Shown: positions 10,788 through 21,080, numbered from the stretch's first letter. The stretch is 64,000 bases of DNA from Vreelandella jeotgali Hwa (GCF_000334215.1 NZ_AMQY01000011.1:62001-126000); one strand, 5' to 3'. Notes: generated from the sequence alone by a model not told the origin. Numbers and translations are program-made.

Positions 10788-11162
10788 TCAGTCGTGCGGG
10801 CGGGCGGCTTTTTCCGCATGGCCCGAGACGCCGAACCGACGTGCCAGCTCTTCAAGCACTGGGCCATGATCCAGGCCCAGGTGCGAAAGCATTACCAGAC
10901 TATGAAACCACAGATCCGCCGTTTCAGCGACAAGCGCCTGACGCTCGGCGGCGCCTCCCTGTTCGGCATCCTTGGCCGCGAGCAGTGTCTCGGTGGCTTC
11001 CTCGCCGACTTTTTCCAGCACCTTGTTGAGCCCCTTGTGGTGCAGGGCGGCGACGTAGGAGTCGTCGGCACTGGCGTGGCGGCGGGTTTCCAGTACCTCG
11101 GCCAGGGCATCCAGCACGGTATCGGTAGCGGGGGACGAGGGCTGAGCGGGGGTTGTCGCCAT
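10788..11162 (-). CDS. hisE: Phosphoribosyl-ATP pyrophosphatase
   Basis: 124 residues, all-alpha MazG-like fold. The motifs [15 protein letters not shown] and [15 protein letters not shown] supply the acidic metal-binding residues. HisE removes pyrophosphate from PR-ATP, the second step of histidine synthesis. The gene sits between ubiB and tatA. In several relatives hisI (the next step) is its direct neighbour; here it is absent from the cluster and must be elsewhere or replaced. Confidence 0.93.
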   Translation of the reverse strand: MATTPAQPSSPATDTVLDALAEVLETRRHASADDSYVAALHHKGLNKVLEKVGEEATETLLAAKDAEQGGAAERQALVAETADLWFHSLVMLSHLGLDHGPVLEELARRFGVSGHAEKAARPHD

Positions 11163-11240
11163 GATGATGTGTCCGTCGGTATCCGTGGGTGGTGAGCGAA
11201 TCGGTTGATAAAACCGGCCTGAAAAAGCGTTCAGCAGTAG

Positions 11241-11270
11241 CGGTCAAAAACACCGGTTTGCGAAGCCGGT
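11241..11270 (-). terminator. Possible terminator after ubiB
   Basis: Read on the minus strand, ACCGG (from 11270) and CCGGT pair across a 9-base loop and are followed by GTTTTTG. The stem is only 5 bp, so this is a weak candidate. It lies in the 140-base gap between ubiB and hisE, which holds no recognisable gene. Confidence 0.3.
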
Positions 11271-11302
11271 CAACCAGTTCGGGGCAGCAACCAGGCCAGC
11301 AG

Positions 11303-12922
11303 CTACCAGGCCAGCAGCAGCAGGCCGATGGCCGCGGCGGCCAGCGCGGGCCAGTCCTGCCCCGAGGCCCAGCTGGAAAGTGGCTGCCAGGCCAGCGCAA
11401 TACCCACCAGAATCAGCCCCAGGCGCAGGCGATGCTGGCGCTTGCTCTGGCGATGCATTTGCCGGCGCATGTCGCTGACGGCGTCAATTTGTCGCCGTTG
11501 CTGGCGCTGGCCGTCGTCCAGGCGGTAGAGCGCCTGGTGGGCGAGCACCGGCAATTCCGGCAGCTGGGTGGATAATGCCGGCGCCTGGCGCTTGAACGAG
11601 TCCCAGAGGCCGCGCGCGCCGGCGCGCTCTTTCATCCAGCGTTCGAGAAACGGCTTGGCGGTACTCCAGAGGTCCAGCTCGGGGTACAGCTGGCGGCCCA
11701 GCCCCTCGATGTTGAGCAGGGTTTTCTGCAGCAGCACCAGCTGCGGCTGGACTTCCATGTTGAAGCGCCGGGCGGTCTGAAACAGCCCCAGCAGTACCTG
11801 GCCGAAAGAGATATCCTTGAGCGGTTTTTCCAGAATCGGCTCGCACACGGTACGGATAGCGGCGGCAAACTCGTTGGCGCGGGTATTTTCCCCCACCCAG
11901 CCGGATTCGATATGCAGCGCCGCGACTTCGTAGTAGTCCTGACGGAAAAACGCCAGCAGATTGCGCGCCAGGTAGTCCTGATCTTCCCGGGTGAGGCTGC
12001 CGACGATGCCGCAGTCGATGGCGATATACTGCGGGCTGGTGCCGTTGTGGCAGTTGACGAAGATGTTGCCCGGGTGCATGTCGGCGTGGAAAAAGTTGTC
12101 GCGGAATACCTGGGTAAAAAAGATCTCCACGCCGCGTTCCGCGAGTGTCTTGAGGTTGGTGCCCCGGGCCAGCAGGGTATCGGTATCCGCTACCGGAACG
12201 CCGCGGATGCGCTCCTGTACCATGACGCGCCGGCGCGTGTAGGCCCAGTAAATCGCGGGCACGAACATCAGCGGCGAGTCCTTGAAGTTGCGCTTGAGCT
12301 GCGAGGTGTTGGCGGCTTCCTTGTACAGGTCGAGCTCGTCGAACAGCGTGGCTTCGTAGTCGCGGATGACTTCCACCGGGCGCAGTCGTCGGGCTTCGGG
12401 CACCATCGCCAGTAGCCGGGCGACCTGATACATCAGCCCCATGTCCTGACGCATGACACGGCTGATGCCGGGGCGGATGATCTTGACCACCACGTCCTCG
12501 CCGCTGTGCAGCCGAGCGGCGTGCACCTGGGCGATGGAGGCCGAGGCCAGCGGTTCGCGCTCGAAGTACGCAAAGGCGGCATCGAGGGTGGTTTCCAGCT
12601 GGTCCTCGACCCGAGCCGCCGCGGCATCGCCGGGAAATGGCGGCACCTGGTCCTGGAGGCGCTTGAGCTCGTTGGCAATGTCCTCGGGCAGCAGGTCGCG
12701 CCGCGTCGAGAGCATCTGGCCGAATTTGACAAAAATCGGCCCCAGCGCTTCCAGGGCCAGCCGCAGTCGCTCGCCGCGGCTGCGCGAGCCGAGCGGGAAC
12801 AGCCGCAGCGGCGACAGCCACATCAGGCTGCGCATCCACCAGGGCAGGCGCTCGACGGGCACCAGGGTATCCAGCCGGTGGCGGGCGATGACCCAGCCAA
12901 TGCGCACAAGCCTCAGGCTCAT
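11303..12922 (-). CDS. ubiB: Ubiquinone biosynthesis kinase-like protein UbiB
   Basis: 539 residues, the family length. An ADCK/ABC1 atypical kinase-like fold: [14 protein letters not shown] supplies the family KxGQ motif, [10 protein letters not shown] replaces the usual glycine-rich loop, and [11 protein letters not shown] and [10 protein letters not shown] give the catalytic-loop and metal-binding residues. Two C-terminal hydrophobic helices ([11 protein letters not shown] and [14 protein letters not shown]) anchor it in the inner membrane. UbiB is needed for aerobic ubiquinone synthesis. It overlaps ubiJ by 4 bases. A 14-base duplication spans its stop codon. Confidence 0.96.
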   Translation of the reverse strand: MSLRLVRIGWVIARHRLDTLVPVERLPWWMRSLMWLSPLRLFPLGSRSRGERLRLALEALGPIFVKFGQMLSTRRDLLPEDIANELKRLQDQVPPFPGDAAAARVEDQLETTLDAAFAYFEREPLASASIAQVHAARLHSGEDVVVKIIRPGISRVMRQDMGLMYQVARLLAMVPEARRLRPVEVIRDYEATLFDELDLYKEAANTSQLKRNFKDSPLMFVPAIYWAYTRRRVMVQERIRGVPVADTDTLLARGTNLKTLAERGVEIFFTQVFRDNFFHADMHPGNIFVNCHNGTSPQYIAIDCGIVGSLTREDQDYLARNLLAFFRQDYYEVAALHIESGWVGENTRANEFAAAIRTVCEPILEKPLKDISFGQVLLGLFQTARRFNMEVQPQLVLLQKTLLNIEGLGRQLYPELDLWSTAKPFLERWMKERAGARGLWDSFKRQAPALSTQLPELPVLAHQALYRLDDGQRQQRRQIDAVSDMRRQMHRQSKRQHRLRLGLILVGIALAWQPLSSWASGQDWPALAAAAIGLLLLAW

Positions 12923-13569
12923 CCGGTTTCTCCGTCCCGGGCCAGCTGTCGGTGAAGCCGGGCAAAGCGCGCTTCCAGCCGGTCGGTGGCGACTTCCAGC
13001 TCGGTCAGGTGGTCGCGCAGGATGTCTCGCTGCCGACGGCCGGGCAGCAGCCGGGCTTCTTCAAATACATAGTCGCTTACGTCGGTCAGCAGCTCGTCTC
13101 TGGCGCGCAGGCCGAAGCGCGCCATTCGCCGCAGCCCTTCGGCGAGCGAGTGGGCCGGCATGTCGCCAAGCCAGGCGGCGAGCTCGCTTTCCCAGTCGAT
13201 GTCGAGATCGGTCAAAAGCTCCCGGGTGGCTTCCAGCAGCCAGGTGTGGCCGCGCACCGATAGTTGACCCGAGAACATCAGCCGTTCGAGGCTTTCGCCG
13301 CCGATCCACTGCGAGAGCGTTTCCGGTGTCAGCTCGACCACCGCGTCCGCCGAGAGGCCGGCATCGTCTGCGGTATCGTCAGCGCGCAGCAGGTCCACGC
13401 CGGCGCGATGAAAATGCAGTACCAGCGACAGATACGGCTGTTCCAGGCAGACCTGCAGGCGGCGCCCGGCCAGCGCTTCAAGGCGCGCCGGGGCGGCAGG
13501 ATCGCGCGCCAGCAGCCCGTTGATCACGCGCTCCAGCCCGGCGAGCATCATGGTGGGCCTGGTCGTCAT
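12919..13569 (-). CDS. ubiJ: Ubiquinone biosynthesis accessory factor UbiJ (SCP2-like)
   Basis: 216 residues from the ATG at 13569, which has GCGAGG 5 bases upstream; a GTG two codons earlier is a less likely start. The N-terminal half (about 10-120) is an SCP2-like lipid-binding domain ([19 protein letters not shown]... [17 protein letters not shown]); the C-terminal part is a basic, heptad-rich helix, as in UbiJ. UbiJ is a scaffold and lipid-binding factor of the soluble Ubi complex. It sits between ubiE and ubiB exactly as in other gammaproteobacteria and overlaps ubiB by ATGA. Confidence 0.9.
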   Translation of the reverse strand: MTTRPTMMLAGLERVINGLLARDPAAPARLEALAGRRLQVCLEQPYLSLVLHFHRAGVDLLRADDTADDAGLSADAVVELTPETLSQWIGGESLERLMFSGQLSVRGHTWLLEATRELLTDLDIDWESELAAWLGDMPAHSLAEGLRRMARFGLRARDELLTDVSDYVFEEARLLPGRRQRDILRDHLTELEVATDRLEARFARLHRQLARDGETG

Positions 13570-13615
13570 GCCCACCTCGCCGACAAGCCGAGCGCGTCAG
13601 GGGATAGCGTGCCGG

Positions 13616-13675
13616 GGTGGTTCATGGCCCGGTGGTTCATGGCCTGATGGTTCATGGCTTGAAGGGTCATAGCTT
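13616..13675. repeat. Four tandem 15-bp repeats at the 3' end of ubiE
   Basis: Units GGTGGTTCATGGCCC, GGTGGTTCATGGCCT, GATGGTTCATGGCTT and GAAGGGTCATAGCTT follow one another without gaps. The last unit contains the ubiE stop codon (13667-13669), so the array appears to have grown outward from the ubiE terminus into the ubiE-ubiJ gap. Confidence 0.85.
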
Positions 13676-14461
13676 GACCCCGCGATGCAGGGCCACGATG
13701 CCGCCGGTGAGGTTGGTGTATTCCACCCGCTCCAGGCCGGCGGTTTCCATCATGCCCTTGAGCGTTTCCTGGTCCGGGTGCATGCGGATGGATTCGGCAA
13801 GGTAGCGGTAGCTGTTGGCATCGCCCGCTACCAGCTGGCCCATGCGCGGCAGCACGCGGAACGAGTATTCGTCGTAGGCCTTGCTCAACAGCTCGTACTG
13901 CGGTTGGGAAAACTCCAGAATCAGCAGCCGTCCGCCGGGTTTCAGCACCCGCTGCATGGAGCGCAGCGCGGCATCCTTGTCGGTGACGTTGCGCAGGCCG
14001 AAGGCAATGGTGATGCAGTCGAAGTGATTATCGGGAAACGGCAGCGCCTCGGCATTGGCCTGAACGTAGTCGACGTTGCCGCCCACGCCGTTGTCGATGA
14101 GCTTGTCGCGGCCCACGCTCAGCATCGAGGCGTTGATATCGGCGAGCACTACCTGGCCGCGGGGACCGACCATGCGCGAGAATTTCAGCGTCAGATCGCC
14201 GGTGCCGCCGGCGATATCCAGCACCCGGTGGCCGGGGCGCACGCCCGAGCGCTCCAGGGTCAGGCGCTTCCACAGGCGGTGAATGCCCATGGACATCAGG
14301 TCGTTCATGACATCGTAGCGGCCGGCAACCGAATGGAAGACGTCGGCGACCTTCGAGGCTTTCTCGTGGCGCGGCACGTCCTGGTAGCCAAAATCAATGG
14401 TCGATTCGCCGCCGCCCGGGGCGGGGTCGGCGTCATCGTGGCGCGGTTCCGTGGGGCTCAT
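13667..14461 (-). CDS. ubiE: Demethylmenaquinone/2-polyprenylbenzoquinol methyltransferase
   Basis: 264 residues from the ATG of [10 protein letters not shown]. An upstream in-frame start would add 19 residues unlike the family. SAM-binding motif I is [15 protein letters not shown]; the UbiE signatures are [18 protein letters not shown] near the N-terminus and [17 protein letters not shown] in the middle. The enzyme C-methylates the quinone ring. It heads the ubiE-ubiJ-ubiB unit. Confidence 0.96.
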   Translation of the reverse strand: MSPTEPRHDDADPAPGGGESTIDFGYQDVPRHEKASKVADVFHSVAGRYDVMNDLMSMGIHRLWKRLTLERSGVRPGHRVLDIAGGTGDLTLKFSRMVGPRGQVVLADINASMLSVGRDKLIDNGVGGNVDYVQANAEALPFPDNHFDCITIAFGLRNVTDKDAALRSMQRVLKPGGRLLILEFSQPQYELLSKAYDEYSFRVLPRMGQLVAGDANSYRYLAESIRMHPDQETLKGMMETAGLERVEYTNLTGGIVALHRGVKL

Positions 14462-14490
14462 GGAGTTGGCTCCGGAAGTCGAGACGGTAA

Positions 14491-14514
14491 GGCGGCCTGC
14501 CGGGGCAGGCCGCC
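14491..14514. other. GC-rich palindrome upstream of ubiE
   Basis: GGCGGCCTGCC (14491-14501) and GGCAGGCCGCC (14504-14514) form a near-perfect palindrome 30 bases upstream of the ubiE start. With no T run it is not a typical terminator; it could be a processing or attenuation hairpin between the DUF971 gene and ubiE. Confidence 0.4.
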
Positions 14515-14585
14515 GCAAGTAGAGAATGGCGCCATTGTAGCCTTGTCCGCCCGGTCTTGTCTGCGTCCCGGGCGGGAAGTTGGCG

Positions 14586-14969
14586 CTAGACCGACTTGAT
14601 CTCGATGCCCAGCGGCGTGCGCGACGCGCCGGCTTCGTGCATCCGGGTCAGGTAGTCGTCCCACCAGGCGTCCTGGCGGCTGGCCAGGTCGTAAAGGTAT
14701 TCCCAGGTGTAGAGTCCGGTTTCGTGGCCGTCGTCGAAATGCAGCTTGAGGGCATAGTTGCCCGTTTGGGTGATGTCCCTGAGGCCGACGTCCTTCTTGC
14801 CCACCTGGAGAACCGCTTCCGAATCGCTGTGGCCACGGACCTCGGCGGACGGCGAGAAAACGCGCAGCAGTTCGATGGCGACGCGGTAGGTCTCGCCGCC
14901 GGGGTAACCCAGCTCCAGCTGGCGAGCCTTTTTATGGTAGTGAACGCGGGACGGAACGGGAGCGCCCAT
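14586..14969 (-). CDS. DUF971 domain protein (gamma-butyrobetaine hydroxylase-like N-terminal fold)
   Basis: 127 residues. The pattern [36 protein letters not shown], then [26 protein letters not shown], is that of DUF971 proteins, which share a fold with the N-terminal domain of gamma-butyrobetaine hydroxylase. It lacks the zinc-type cysteines seen in some relatives. The gene regularly sits between hslU and ubiE. Function unknown; a link to iron-sulphur or quinone metabolism has been proposed for relatives but nothing here proves it. Confidence 0.85.
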   Translation of the reverse strand: MGAPVPSRVHYHKKARQLELGYPGGETYRVAIELLRVFSPSAEVRGHSDSEAVLQVGKKDVGLRDITQTGNYALKLHFDDGHETGLYTWEYLYDLASRQDAWWDDYLTRMHEAGASRTPLGIEIKSV

Positions 14970-15091
14970 GATGATGCCTCTTTTCTGATCAGGGCCCGGT
15001 TGGCCGGTCAGCGGTCGCAGCAGGGAGGCGGTGATACAGCCTCTGCCGATACGCGAGCCCTGCCAACACCGGGCCGGGTGAAAACCGGGGG

Positions 15092-15125
15092 CCTGCCCCG
15101 CCGGGGAACGCCGCAGCGGGGCAGG
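15092..15125 (-). terminator. Hairpin after hslU
   Basis: CCTGCCCCGC (15092-15101) and GCGGGGCAGG (15116-15125) pair perfectly, 9 bases beyond the hslU stop codon on the minus strand. There is no T run, so it may stabilise the mRNA end rather than terminate intrinsically. Confidence 0.4.
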
Positions 15126-15133
15126 TGGCTACC

Positions 15134-16456
15134 CTAGAGAATATAGCGCGACAGGTCTTCGTCAACGGCGAGTTCGCCCAGCTGGGCGTTGACGTAGTCG
15201 GCATCGATGGTCAGCGGGCCGTCCATGTCGCCGCCCTTGAACGAGGCCTCTTCCAGCAGGCGCTCCATAACCGTATGCAGCCGGCGCGCGCCGATATTTT
15301 CGGTGCCCTCGTTGACCTGCCAGGAGATCTGCGCGATGCGATCGATGCCGTCCTGGGTGAAGTCGACGTCGAGCCCCTCGGTGGCCAGCAGCGCCTTGTA
15401 TTGCGCGGTTAGCGACGCCGACGGCTCGGTGAGGATGCGCTTGAAATCGTCCGGGGTCAGGGCGTCCAGCTCGACACGAATGGGCAGGCGACCCTGTAGC
15501 TCGGGAATCAGGTCCGACGGCCGCGACAGGTGGAAGGCGCCCGAGGCAATAAACAGGATATGGTCGGTCTTGACCATGCCGTGCTTGGTGGAAACGCTGG
15601 ACCCTTCGATCAGCGGCAGCAGGTCGCGCTGCACGCCCTCGCGGGAGACATCCCCGCCGCTGGACTGACCGCTGCCCTTGGCAACCTTGTCCAGCTCATC
15701 GAGAAATACGATGCCGTGCTCTTCGACGGCTTCCACGGCGCGGGTTTTGATATCTTCCTCGTTGACCAGCTTGCCGGCTTCCTCGTCGCGCAGCAGGCCG
15801 AAGGCGTCCTTGACCGAGACTCGGCGGGTTTCGCTTTTTTGCTGGCCCATGTTGGAGAACATGTTCTGCAGCTGGCTGGTCATTTCCTCCATGCCCGGCG
15901 GCGTCATGATGTCGACGTTCTGCCCCTGAGCGGACATCTCGATGTCGATTTCCTTGTCGTCGAGCTCGCCTTCGCGCAGCTTCTTGCGGAAGGTCTGGCG
16001 CGTGCCGTTGTCCTCGCGGGGTTTGTCTTCCTGGCCCCGGGGCGGCGGCAGCAGGGCGTCGAGTATGCGGTCTTCGGCGGCGTCTTCGGCGCGGCTGCCG
16101 ACTTCTTCCTTTGCGTGCTCGCGGACCATCTTGATCGACGATTCCATCAGATCGCGGATGATCGACTCCACGTCGCGCCCCACGTAGCCCACTTCGGTGA
16201 ACTTGGTCGCCTCGACCTTGATGAACGGCGCCCGGGCGAGCCTCGCCAGGCGGCGGGCGATCTCGGTCTTGCCCACGCCGGTGGGGCCAATCATGAGGAT
16301 GTTCTTGGGCGTAACTTCCGGGCGCAGCTCGTCGTCGAGCTGGGTGCGGCGCCAGCGGTTGCGCAGCGCCACCGCCACGGAGCGTTTGGCGTCTTTCTGG
16401 CCGATGATGAACTGGTCCAGGGCATGGACGATCTCGCGGGGTGTCATCTGAGTCAT
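15134..16456 (-). CDS. hslU: ATP-dependent protease ATPase subunit HslU
   Basis: 440 residues, standard. AAA+ unfoldase: Walker A GPTGVGKT at 57-64, Walker B in [10 protein letters not shown], an inserted I-domain (about 110-240, charged), sensor 2 region [18 protein letters not shown], and the C-terminus ending RYIL, which docks into HslV. It unfolds substrates and feeds them to the HslV peptidase. Its ATG is 3 bases after the hslV stop, so the two are co-translated. Confidence 0.97.
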   Translation of the reverse strand: MTQMTPREIVHALDQFIIGQKDAKRSVAVALRNRWRRTQLDDELRPEVTPKNILMIGPTGVGKTEIARRLARLARAPFIKVEATKFTEVGYVGRDVESIIRDLMESSIKMVREHAKEEVGSRAEDAAEDRILDALLPPPRGQEDKPREDNGTRQTFRKKLREGELDDKEIDIEMSAQGQNVDIMTPPGMEEMTSQLQNMFSNMGQQKSETRRVSVKDAFGLLRDEEAGKLVNEEDIKTRAVEAVEEHGIVFLDELDKVAKGSGQSSGGDVSREGVQRDLLPLIEGSSVSTKHGMVKTDHILFIASGAFHLSRPSDLIPELQGRLPIRVELDALTPDDFKRILTEPSASLTAQYKALLATEGLDVDFTQDGIDRIAQISWQVNEGTENIGARRLHTVMERLLEEASFKGGDMDGPLTIDADYVNAQLGELAVDEDLSRYIL

Positions 16457-16459
16457 GGC

Positions 16460-16978
16460 TTAGAGCTCTTCCATAGTGACGTGATGGTTGGTGAACACGC
16501 AGATGTCACCGGCGATGGACAGGGACTTCTCGGTGATCTCGCGCGCGGACAGGTCGGTATTTTCCAGCAGCGCCCGGGCGCTGGCTTCGGCGTAGTTGCC
16601 GCCGGAGCCCACGGCGATAACGCCGTGTTCGGGTTCCACCACGTCACCGTTGCCGGTAATGATCAGCGAGGTAGTGTGGTCGGCGACCACCAGCAGCGCT
16701 TCCAGGCGGCGCAGGGCGCGCTCGGTGCGCCAGTCCTTGGCCAGCTCCACGGCGGCCTTGGTCAGGTGCCCCTGGTATTTTTCCAGCTGGGATTCAAAGC
16801 GCTCGAACAGCGTGAAGGCATCGGCGGTGCCGCCGGCAAAGCCCGCCAGCACCCGGTTGCGGTAGAGGCGGCGGACCTTGCTGGCGTTGCCCTTCATCAC
16901 GGTGTTGCCCAGCGATACCTGGCCGTCGCCGGCCAGGGCGACCTGGTCACCGCGCCGCACGGATACGATAGTGGTCAT
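16460..16978 (-). CDS. hslV: ATP-dependent protease peptidase subunit HslV
   Basis: 172 residues, proteasome-beta fold. It starts [20 protein letters not shown]: Thr2 becomes the N-terminal nucleophile after Met removal, and [12 protein letters not shown] and the Lys of [13 protein letters not shown] complete the active site. A clear AAGGAG lies 8 bases before the ATG. In E. coli hslVU is a heat-shock operon; I looked for a sigma-32 promoter in the 186-base upstream gap and found no convincing match. Confidence 0.97.
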   Translation of the reverse strand: MTTIVSVRRGDQVALAGDGQVSLGNTVMKGNASKVRRLYRNRVLAGFAGGTADAFTLFERFESQLEKYQGHLTKAAVELAKDWRTERALRRLEALLVVADHTTSLIITGNGDVVEPEHGVIAVGSGGNYAEASARALLENTDLSAREITEKSLSIAGDICVFTNHHVTMEEL

Positions 16979-17164
16979 GGAGAGGTCTCCTTGCGGGAGG
17001 CGAGCTCCCGGTGACTGTGGATGCCGTTACGCGGCACCTGGCATATAAAATCGGGCGGATGAAACCCGGTATCTACAACATCAGGCACGAAGCGCATGGG
17101 AACGTAATGCGGGCGAGAGGGGAAAAATCAACCGTTCGCCCGCCGCAGTCGGGAAGGGTCGCCG

Positions 17165-17932
17165 TCAGTCCTGCAGCTGAATCAGCAGGGGCTCGATGCC
17201 CTGGGTGGCCATCAGGTCCTGGGCGCGGGTGAGCTCGTTGGTGTCTTCGTAGGGGCCGACCTGGACGCGATGCCAGGTCACGCCGTTGGCCTCCACTTCG
17301 CTGATGTTGGCCAGCAGGCTGAGGTTTTGCAGTCTGGAGCGCAGCTTTTGGGCGTCGGACGGCTCGCGAAACGACGCCGCCTGCAGCATGTAGCGGCCGG
17401 GTTCGGTGGGCGCCCTGGACTCACTGCTCGAGGTGTCGTCCTCGGAGTGACTTTTGGCCGCGATAACTCGGGCAATGGGATCATCATCGGCGGCATCATC
17501 GCGGCCGGAGTCGGCCGGCGGTTCCGGCGCGTCGACGTCGGACGGCACTGCGCCGCCGGGAGCGATAACCTCGCTTTCGGGCAGCAGGGTGTAGAACTCG
17601 AACGTCGGCATGCCGTCGTCGTTGTCCTGTCCGCTGCTTTTCTCGCTGCCGTTTCCGGCATTGTTTCCACTGCTGTTTTCAGCGCTTCTTCCGGCTTCCG
17701 TGCTGTTCGCATCGCTATCGGCCGGGGCCACGTCGGTTTGAGGCGGCCGGGTATCCTGCCAGGGCGCGGTGCCGTTCTGGTGTTGGGCGAGAAAGAAGCC
17801 CGCGACCATGCCCAGCAACGCCCAAAGCCAGCCCGGCAGGCGAAAGCCGCCGGCGCCGGCGTTTTTCGCTGCGGGTTTTTTGCGCTGGCTGGTGGCTCCT
17901 CGGCGCGTGGACTTTTTGCGTTGCCTGGCCAT
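17165..17932 (-). CDS. SPOR-domain protein, FtsN-like
   Basis: 255 residues. The order is a basic cytoplasmic N-terminus (RQRKKSTRRGATSQRKK), one membrane helix (about 31-46), a long low-complexity Asp/Ser/Asn-rich linker (about 60-175), and a C-terminal SPOR domain (about 178-255, RYMLQAASFREPSDAQKLR... VQVGPYEDTNELTRAQDLM). SPOR domains bind denuded peptidoglycan at the division site. Its place between argS and hslV matches ftsN in many gammaproteobacteria. The essential FtsN N-terminal motif is not obvious, so the symbol is withheld. Confidence 0.85.
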   Translation of the reverse strand: MARQRKKSTRRGATSQRKKPAAKNAGAGGFRLPGWLWALLGMVAGFFLAQHQNGTAPWQDTRPPQTDVAPADSDANSTEAGRSAENSSGNNAGNGSEKSSGQDNDDGMPTFEFYTLLPESEVIAPGGAVPSDVDAPEPPADSGRDDAADDDPIARVIAAKSHSEDDTSSSESRAPTEPGRYMLQAASFREPSDAQKLRSRLQNLSLLANISEVEANGVTWHRVQVGPYEDTNELTRAQDLMATQGIEPLLIQLQD

Positions 17933-17935
17933 GAG

Positions 17936-19621
17936 TTACATCTCCTCCGGTGCGCTGACGCCCATCAGATCAAGGCCGTTGCGCAGCGTCTGGCGAGCCG
18001 CAAGCCCCAGCGCCAGGCGCGCATTGCGGGTGGCGTCGTCGTCGACCATGACCTTGACGGCGTTGTAACAGCTGTGGAAATCCCCGGCGAGGTCCAGCAG
18101 GTACTGCGCGACTTGCTGGGGCTCGCGGTTTTTCGTCGCGTTTTCCACGACTTCCGGGTAGCGCGCGAGGCGGTTGAGCACGGTTTTTTCCTGGTCGTTG
18201 TCGAGCAGGGCCAGCTGCGACAGCGCCAGTGAATGGTCAAACGGCTGGCCGGCGTCTTCGGCGCGGCGCAGCATGCTGCATACCCGGGCGTGGGCGTACT
18301 GGACGTAGTACACCGGGTTGTCGTTGGACTGCGAGCGGGCCAGGTCGATATCAAAAGTCAGCTGGGAATCGGAACGCCGGGCGGCGAGGAAAAACCGCGT
18401 GGCATCGCGGCCCACCTCGTCGATCAGGTCGCGCACGGTGACGTAGCTGCCGGCGCGCTTGGAGAGTTTTACCTCCACGCCCGAGCGGGTGACCATCACC
18501 ATCTGGTGCAGCACATAGTCGGGAAAGCCCTCGGGGATGCCCGTCTCCAGCGCCTGGAGCCCGGCGCGGACCCGGGTAATGGTGGAGTGGTGATCGGCAC
18601 CCTGCTCGTTGATGACCGTGGTAAAGCCGCGCTGCCACTTGTCCAGGTGGTAGGCGACATCGGGCAGAAAGTAGGTAAAACTGCCGTCGCGCTTGCGCAT
18701 CACGCGATCCTTGTCGTCGCCGAAGCTCGTGGTACGCAGCCAGGTGGCGCCGTCTTCGTCGAAGGTGTGGCCGTTGTCCACCAGCGTTTTGACCGTGGCG
18801 TCGACCTTGCCGCTGTCGTATAGCGAGGATTCCAGGAAGTAGACGTCGAACGCCACGCCGAAGGCCTTGAGGTCCAGGTCCTGCTCCCGGCGCAGCCAGG
18901 CCACGGCAAAGTCACGAATGGCGTCCAGGTCGTCCGGGTCGCCGCCGGCGGTGACTTCACGATCGTCGGCGACCACGGTATGGCCGGCCAGGTAGTCGTC
19001 GGCCACGCGGGCAATATAGTCGCCGCGATAGCCGTCCGCCGGCCAGTCGGCGTCGTCCGGGGTGAGGTGTTTGGCCCGCGCCTGTACCGAAAGCGCCAGG
19101 TTGTGGATCTGTACCCCGGCGTCGTTGTAGTAGAACTCCCGGGTGACGTCGAAGCCGGTAGCCTCGAGCAGCCGGCAGAGGCAGTCGCCAATCGCCGCAC
19201 CGCGGCCGTGGCCCACGTGCAGCGGGCCGGTGGGGTTGGCGGAGACAAACTCCACCTGCACCTTTTCGCCCTGGCCGATCAGGCTGCGGCCGAAGGTATC
19301 GCCGGCATCCAGCACCCGGGCGACGATTTGCGCGGCGGCATCGGTGGCGGCAAAAAAGTTGATAAAGCCGGGGCCGGCAATCTCGGTTTTCTGCACCGCA
19401 TCGCTTTCGGGCAGCGCCTGGACGATCGCCTCGGCCAGCTCCCGGGGCTTCATGCCGGCGGGTTTGGCCAGCGCCAGCGCCAGGTTGCTGGCGTAGTCGC
19501 CGTGGGCCTTGTCCCGGGTGGCGTCGACCCTGATGGCGGGCTGAAGGTCGTCGGGCAGCACGCCCTGGTGCTTGAGCGCGCCAATGGCGCTTTCGAGTAG
19601 TGAGCTGAGTGTGTCTTTCAT
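17936..19621 (-). CDS. argS: Arginyl-tRNA synthetase
   Basis: 561 residues, class I. The HIGH motif appears as HVGHG in [18 protein letters not shown]; the KMSKS equivalent is KLSKR in [14 protein letters not shown]. The C-terminal all-alpha anticodon-binding domain ends with [16 protein letters not shown], normal for ArgS. I see no Shine-Dalgarno sequence in the 15 bases before the ATG, and the upstream region is occupied by the inserted IscB element, so its native leader may have been altered. Confidence 0.97.
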   Translation of the reverse strand: MKDTLSSLLESAIGALKHQGVLPDDLQPAIRVDATRDKAHGDYASNLALALAKPAGMKPRELAEAIVQALPESDAVQKTEIAGPGFINFFAATDAAAQIVARVLDAGDTFGRSLIGQGEKVQVEFVSANPTGPLHVGHGRGAAIGDCLCRLLEATGFDVTREFYYNDAGVQIHNLALSVQARAKHLTPDDADWPADGYRGDYIARVADDYLAGHTVVADDREVTAGGDPDDLDAIRDFAVAWLRREQDLDLKAFGVAFDVYFLESSLYDSGKVDATVKTLVDNGHTFDEDGATWLRTTSFGDDKDRVMRKRDGSFTYFLPDVAYHLDKWQRGFTTVINEQGADHHSTITRVRAGLQALETGIPEGFPDYVLHQMVMVTRSGVEVKLSKRAGSYVTVRDLIDEVGRDATRFFLAARRSDSQLTFDIDLARSQSNDNPVYYVQYAHARVCSMLRRAEDAGQPFDHSLALSQLALLDNDQEKTVLNRLARYPEVVENATKNREPQQVAQYLLDLAGDFHSCYNAVKVMVDDDATRNARLALGLAARQTLRNGLDLMGVSAPEEM

Positions 19622-19736
19622 CAGTATTTGCGCGGGATACCCGGTACTTTCCGTGCCGGGAGGGATAGCGCGTCGCCCGCAGGGCGACCCGGGTTACGCC
19701 ATCGCCTGTCCCGCTCCTCCCTTGGTGGTTAATGGA

Positions 19737-21080
19737 TTAGTGGTTGATGGATGGTGTGAGGTGGTAGCCGTAGCCATCACCGCGTTGAATCAGGGTGCAA
19801 TGCTTGTGCGAAATGCCCTGTACTGCCCCCTGTGGCGTCTGGATGTTGAAGCGGCCGGTTTTGCGCACGGCCACACGACCGATATGCGTGCCGGCTTTCC
19901 TGCCGGCGGGGACGATGGCCTTGACCCTATCGCCGGTCTGAAAACCGTGTACCTGTTTTTGCCGCATCAGGTAGCCACGCGGAAAACCGTGCCGGGTCAG
20001 CCGAGTGCGCTGATAGCTCCCGCGTCCGGTGGCCTTGATCATCAGCGTTGGCACCGGCCAGTCGTGCAGCGCCTCCATCGCGCCAACGCAGGCGGCATCC
20101 AGGGCGTGAGTTTTGGGAATGCCGAGCCGCTGGCGGTTGTATTTTGTACGTCCACCCGTGCCGACCGTGACCGGCAAGCCGGTGGCCTTGAGGGCGTCAA
20201 ACAGCGCCCAGCGGGTCGCATTGACCGCGCTGGCATCGCGTAGCGGCTGCTTGAGCTGGCGCTGTACGCGCTCAAGCTGCACGTTCGCCGACAGACCATT
20301 GGCTTTGAGGCGCTTTTTGAGACGTTTGCTGGTAGCGAAGAAGTCAGTCAGCGATTGCCGATCCTTTTCCTGATTGCAGGCATGGCAGGCTAATGACAAG
20401 TTGCTGACGCGGTTGGAACCGCCCCGGCTGCGTGGCTCGACATGCTCGATTTCCAGCGGCGTCTCGGTGGCGCCGCAGTAGGCACATTCCCGGCCCCATT
20501 TCTCCAGCAGGTACTCGCGCACCTCGTACCCGAGCAGCGTGCCTTGCTGGTACTCGATGTCGCTGACCTCCGGGTTGTCGAGCTTTTGCGTATCAAAGCG
20601 CACCAGTTCCTGGTCCAGTGCGGTGATTGGTGCAAGCCTGCGCAGCCGTTCCACCCAGGCCGTGACGGTATCGACCCGATGTTGCAATGAAGGGGGCAGC
20701 CAACCTTCGGGCCGAGTGCGATTATCAAAGCGTGGCGCCCGGTAGCGCAGATTGGCCGAACGGCGGCGACGCCGAAACGCGGCGCGCTGTTCCAGCGCCT
20801 TCTTGATCTGAAAGCCGCGGTGCAAAAGCTCGAACAGACACAGCACATGGCGCTGCTGACCGTCCGATTCACGCATCAGCGCCAGCCCCGTGGCCTTGCT
20901 GCCGGGATCAATGCCCAGACGAAGCGCCTGCGTGTCGCCGCCCACCCGATCCCTGAGCCGGATCGTGAACGGATAGCGTTTATGCACCACGGCGCGACCG
21001 CGTTCCAGCAGCAATCGGGCGCGCTTTTCGCTGCACGGCATCAACGGCTGCTTGCGTTTGTCCAACACGAAAACCGCCAT
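19737..21080 (-). CDS. iscB: IscB RNA-guided endonuclease
   Basis: 447 residues. The N-terminal PLMP domain has PLMPCSEKRARLLLERGRA (about 12-30). RuvC-I is LGIDPGSKATGLAL with Asp58. An Arg-rich bridge helix follows (AFRRRRRSANLRYR, 101-114). RuvC-II is DQELVRFD with Glu158. The HNH domain (about 195-240) has paired CxxC motifs (C199/C202 and C232/C235) and the HNH core IEHVEPRSRGG with His213. RuvC-III is THALDAACVGA (His325, Asp328). A basic C-terminal domain of about 110 residues follows. IscB uses an omega-RNA to cut DNA and is the proposed ancestor of Cas9. Both nuclease sites look intact. The RNA region lies directly upstream on the same strand. Confidence 0.93.
   Translation of the reverse strand: MAVFVLDKRKQPLMPCSEKRARLLLERGRAVVHKRYPFTIRLRDRVGGDTQALRLGIDPGSKATGLALMRESDGQQRHVLCLFELLHRGFQIKKALEQRAAFRRRRRSANLRYRAPRFDNRTRPEGWLPPSLQHRVDTVTAWVERLRRLAPITALDQELVRFDTQKLDNPEVSDIEYQQGTLLGYEVREYLLEKWGRECAYCGATETPLEIEHVEPRSRGGSNRVSNLSLACHACNQEKDRQSLTDFFATSKRLKKRLKANGLSANVQLERVQRQLKQPLRDASAVNATRWALFDALKATGLPVTVGTGGRTKYNRQRLGIPKTHALDAACVGAMEALHDWPVPTLMIKATGRGSYQRTRLTRHGFPRGYLMRQKQVHGFQTGDRVKAIVPAGRKAGTHIGRVAVRKTGRFNIQTPQGAVQGISHKHCTLIQRGDGYGYHLTPSINH

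Noticed and set aside
13616-13675. CRISPR-like array
   Set aside because: The repeats are contiguous with no spacers and only 15 bp long. No cas genes or CRISPR array were seen anywhere in the window.
16979-17164. Sigma-32 heat-shock promoter for hslVU
   Set aside because: A GTTGATT and a later CCCAT were seen on the minus strand, but the spacing is about 25 bases, too long for a sigma-32 promoter.
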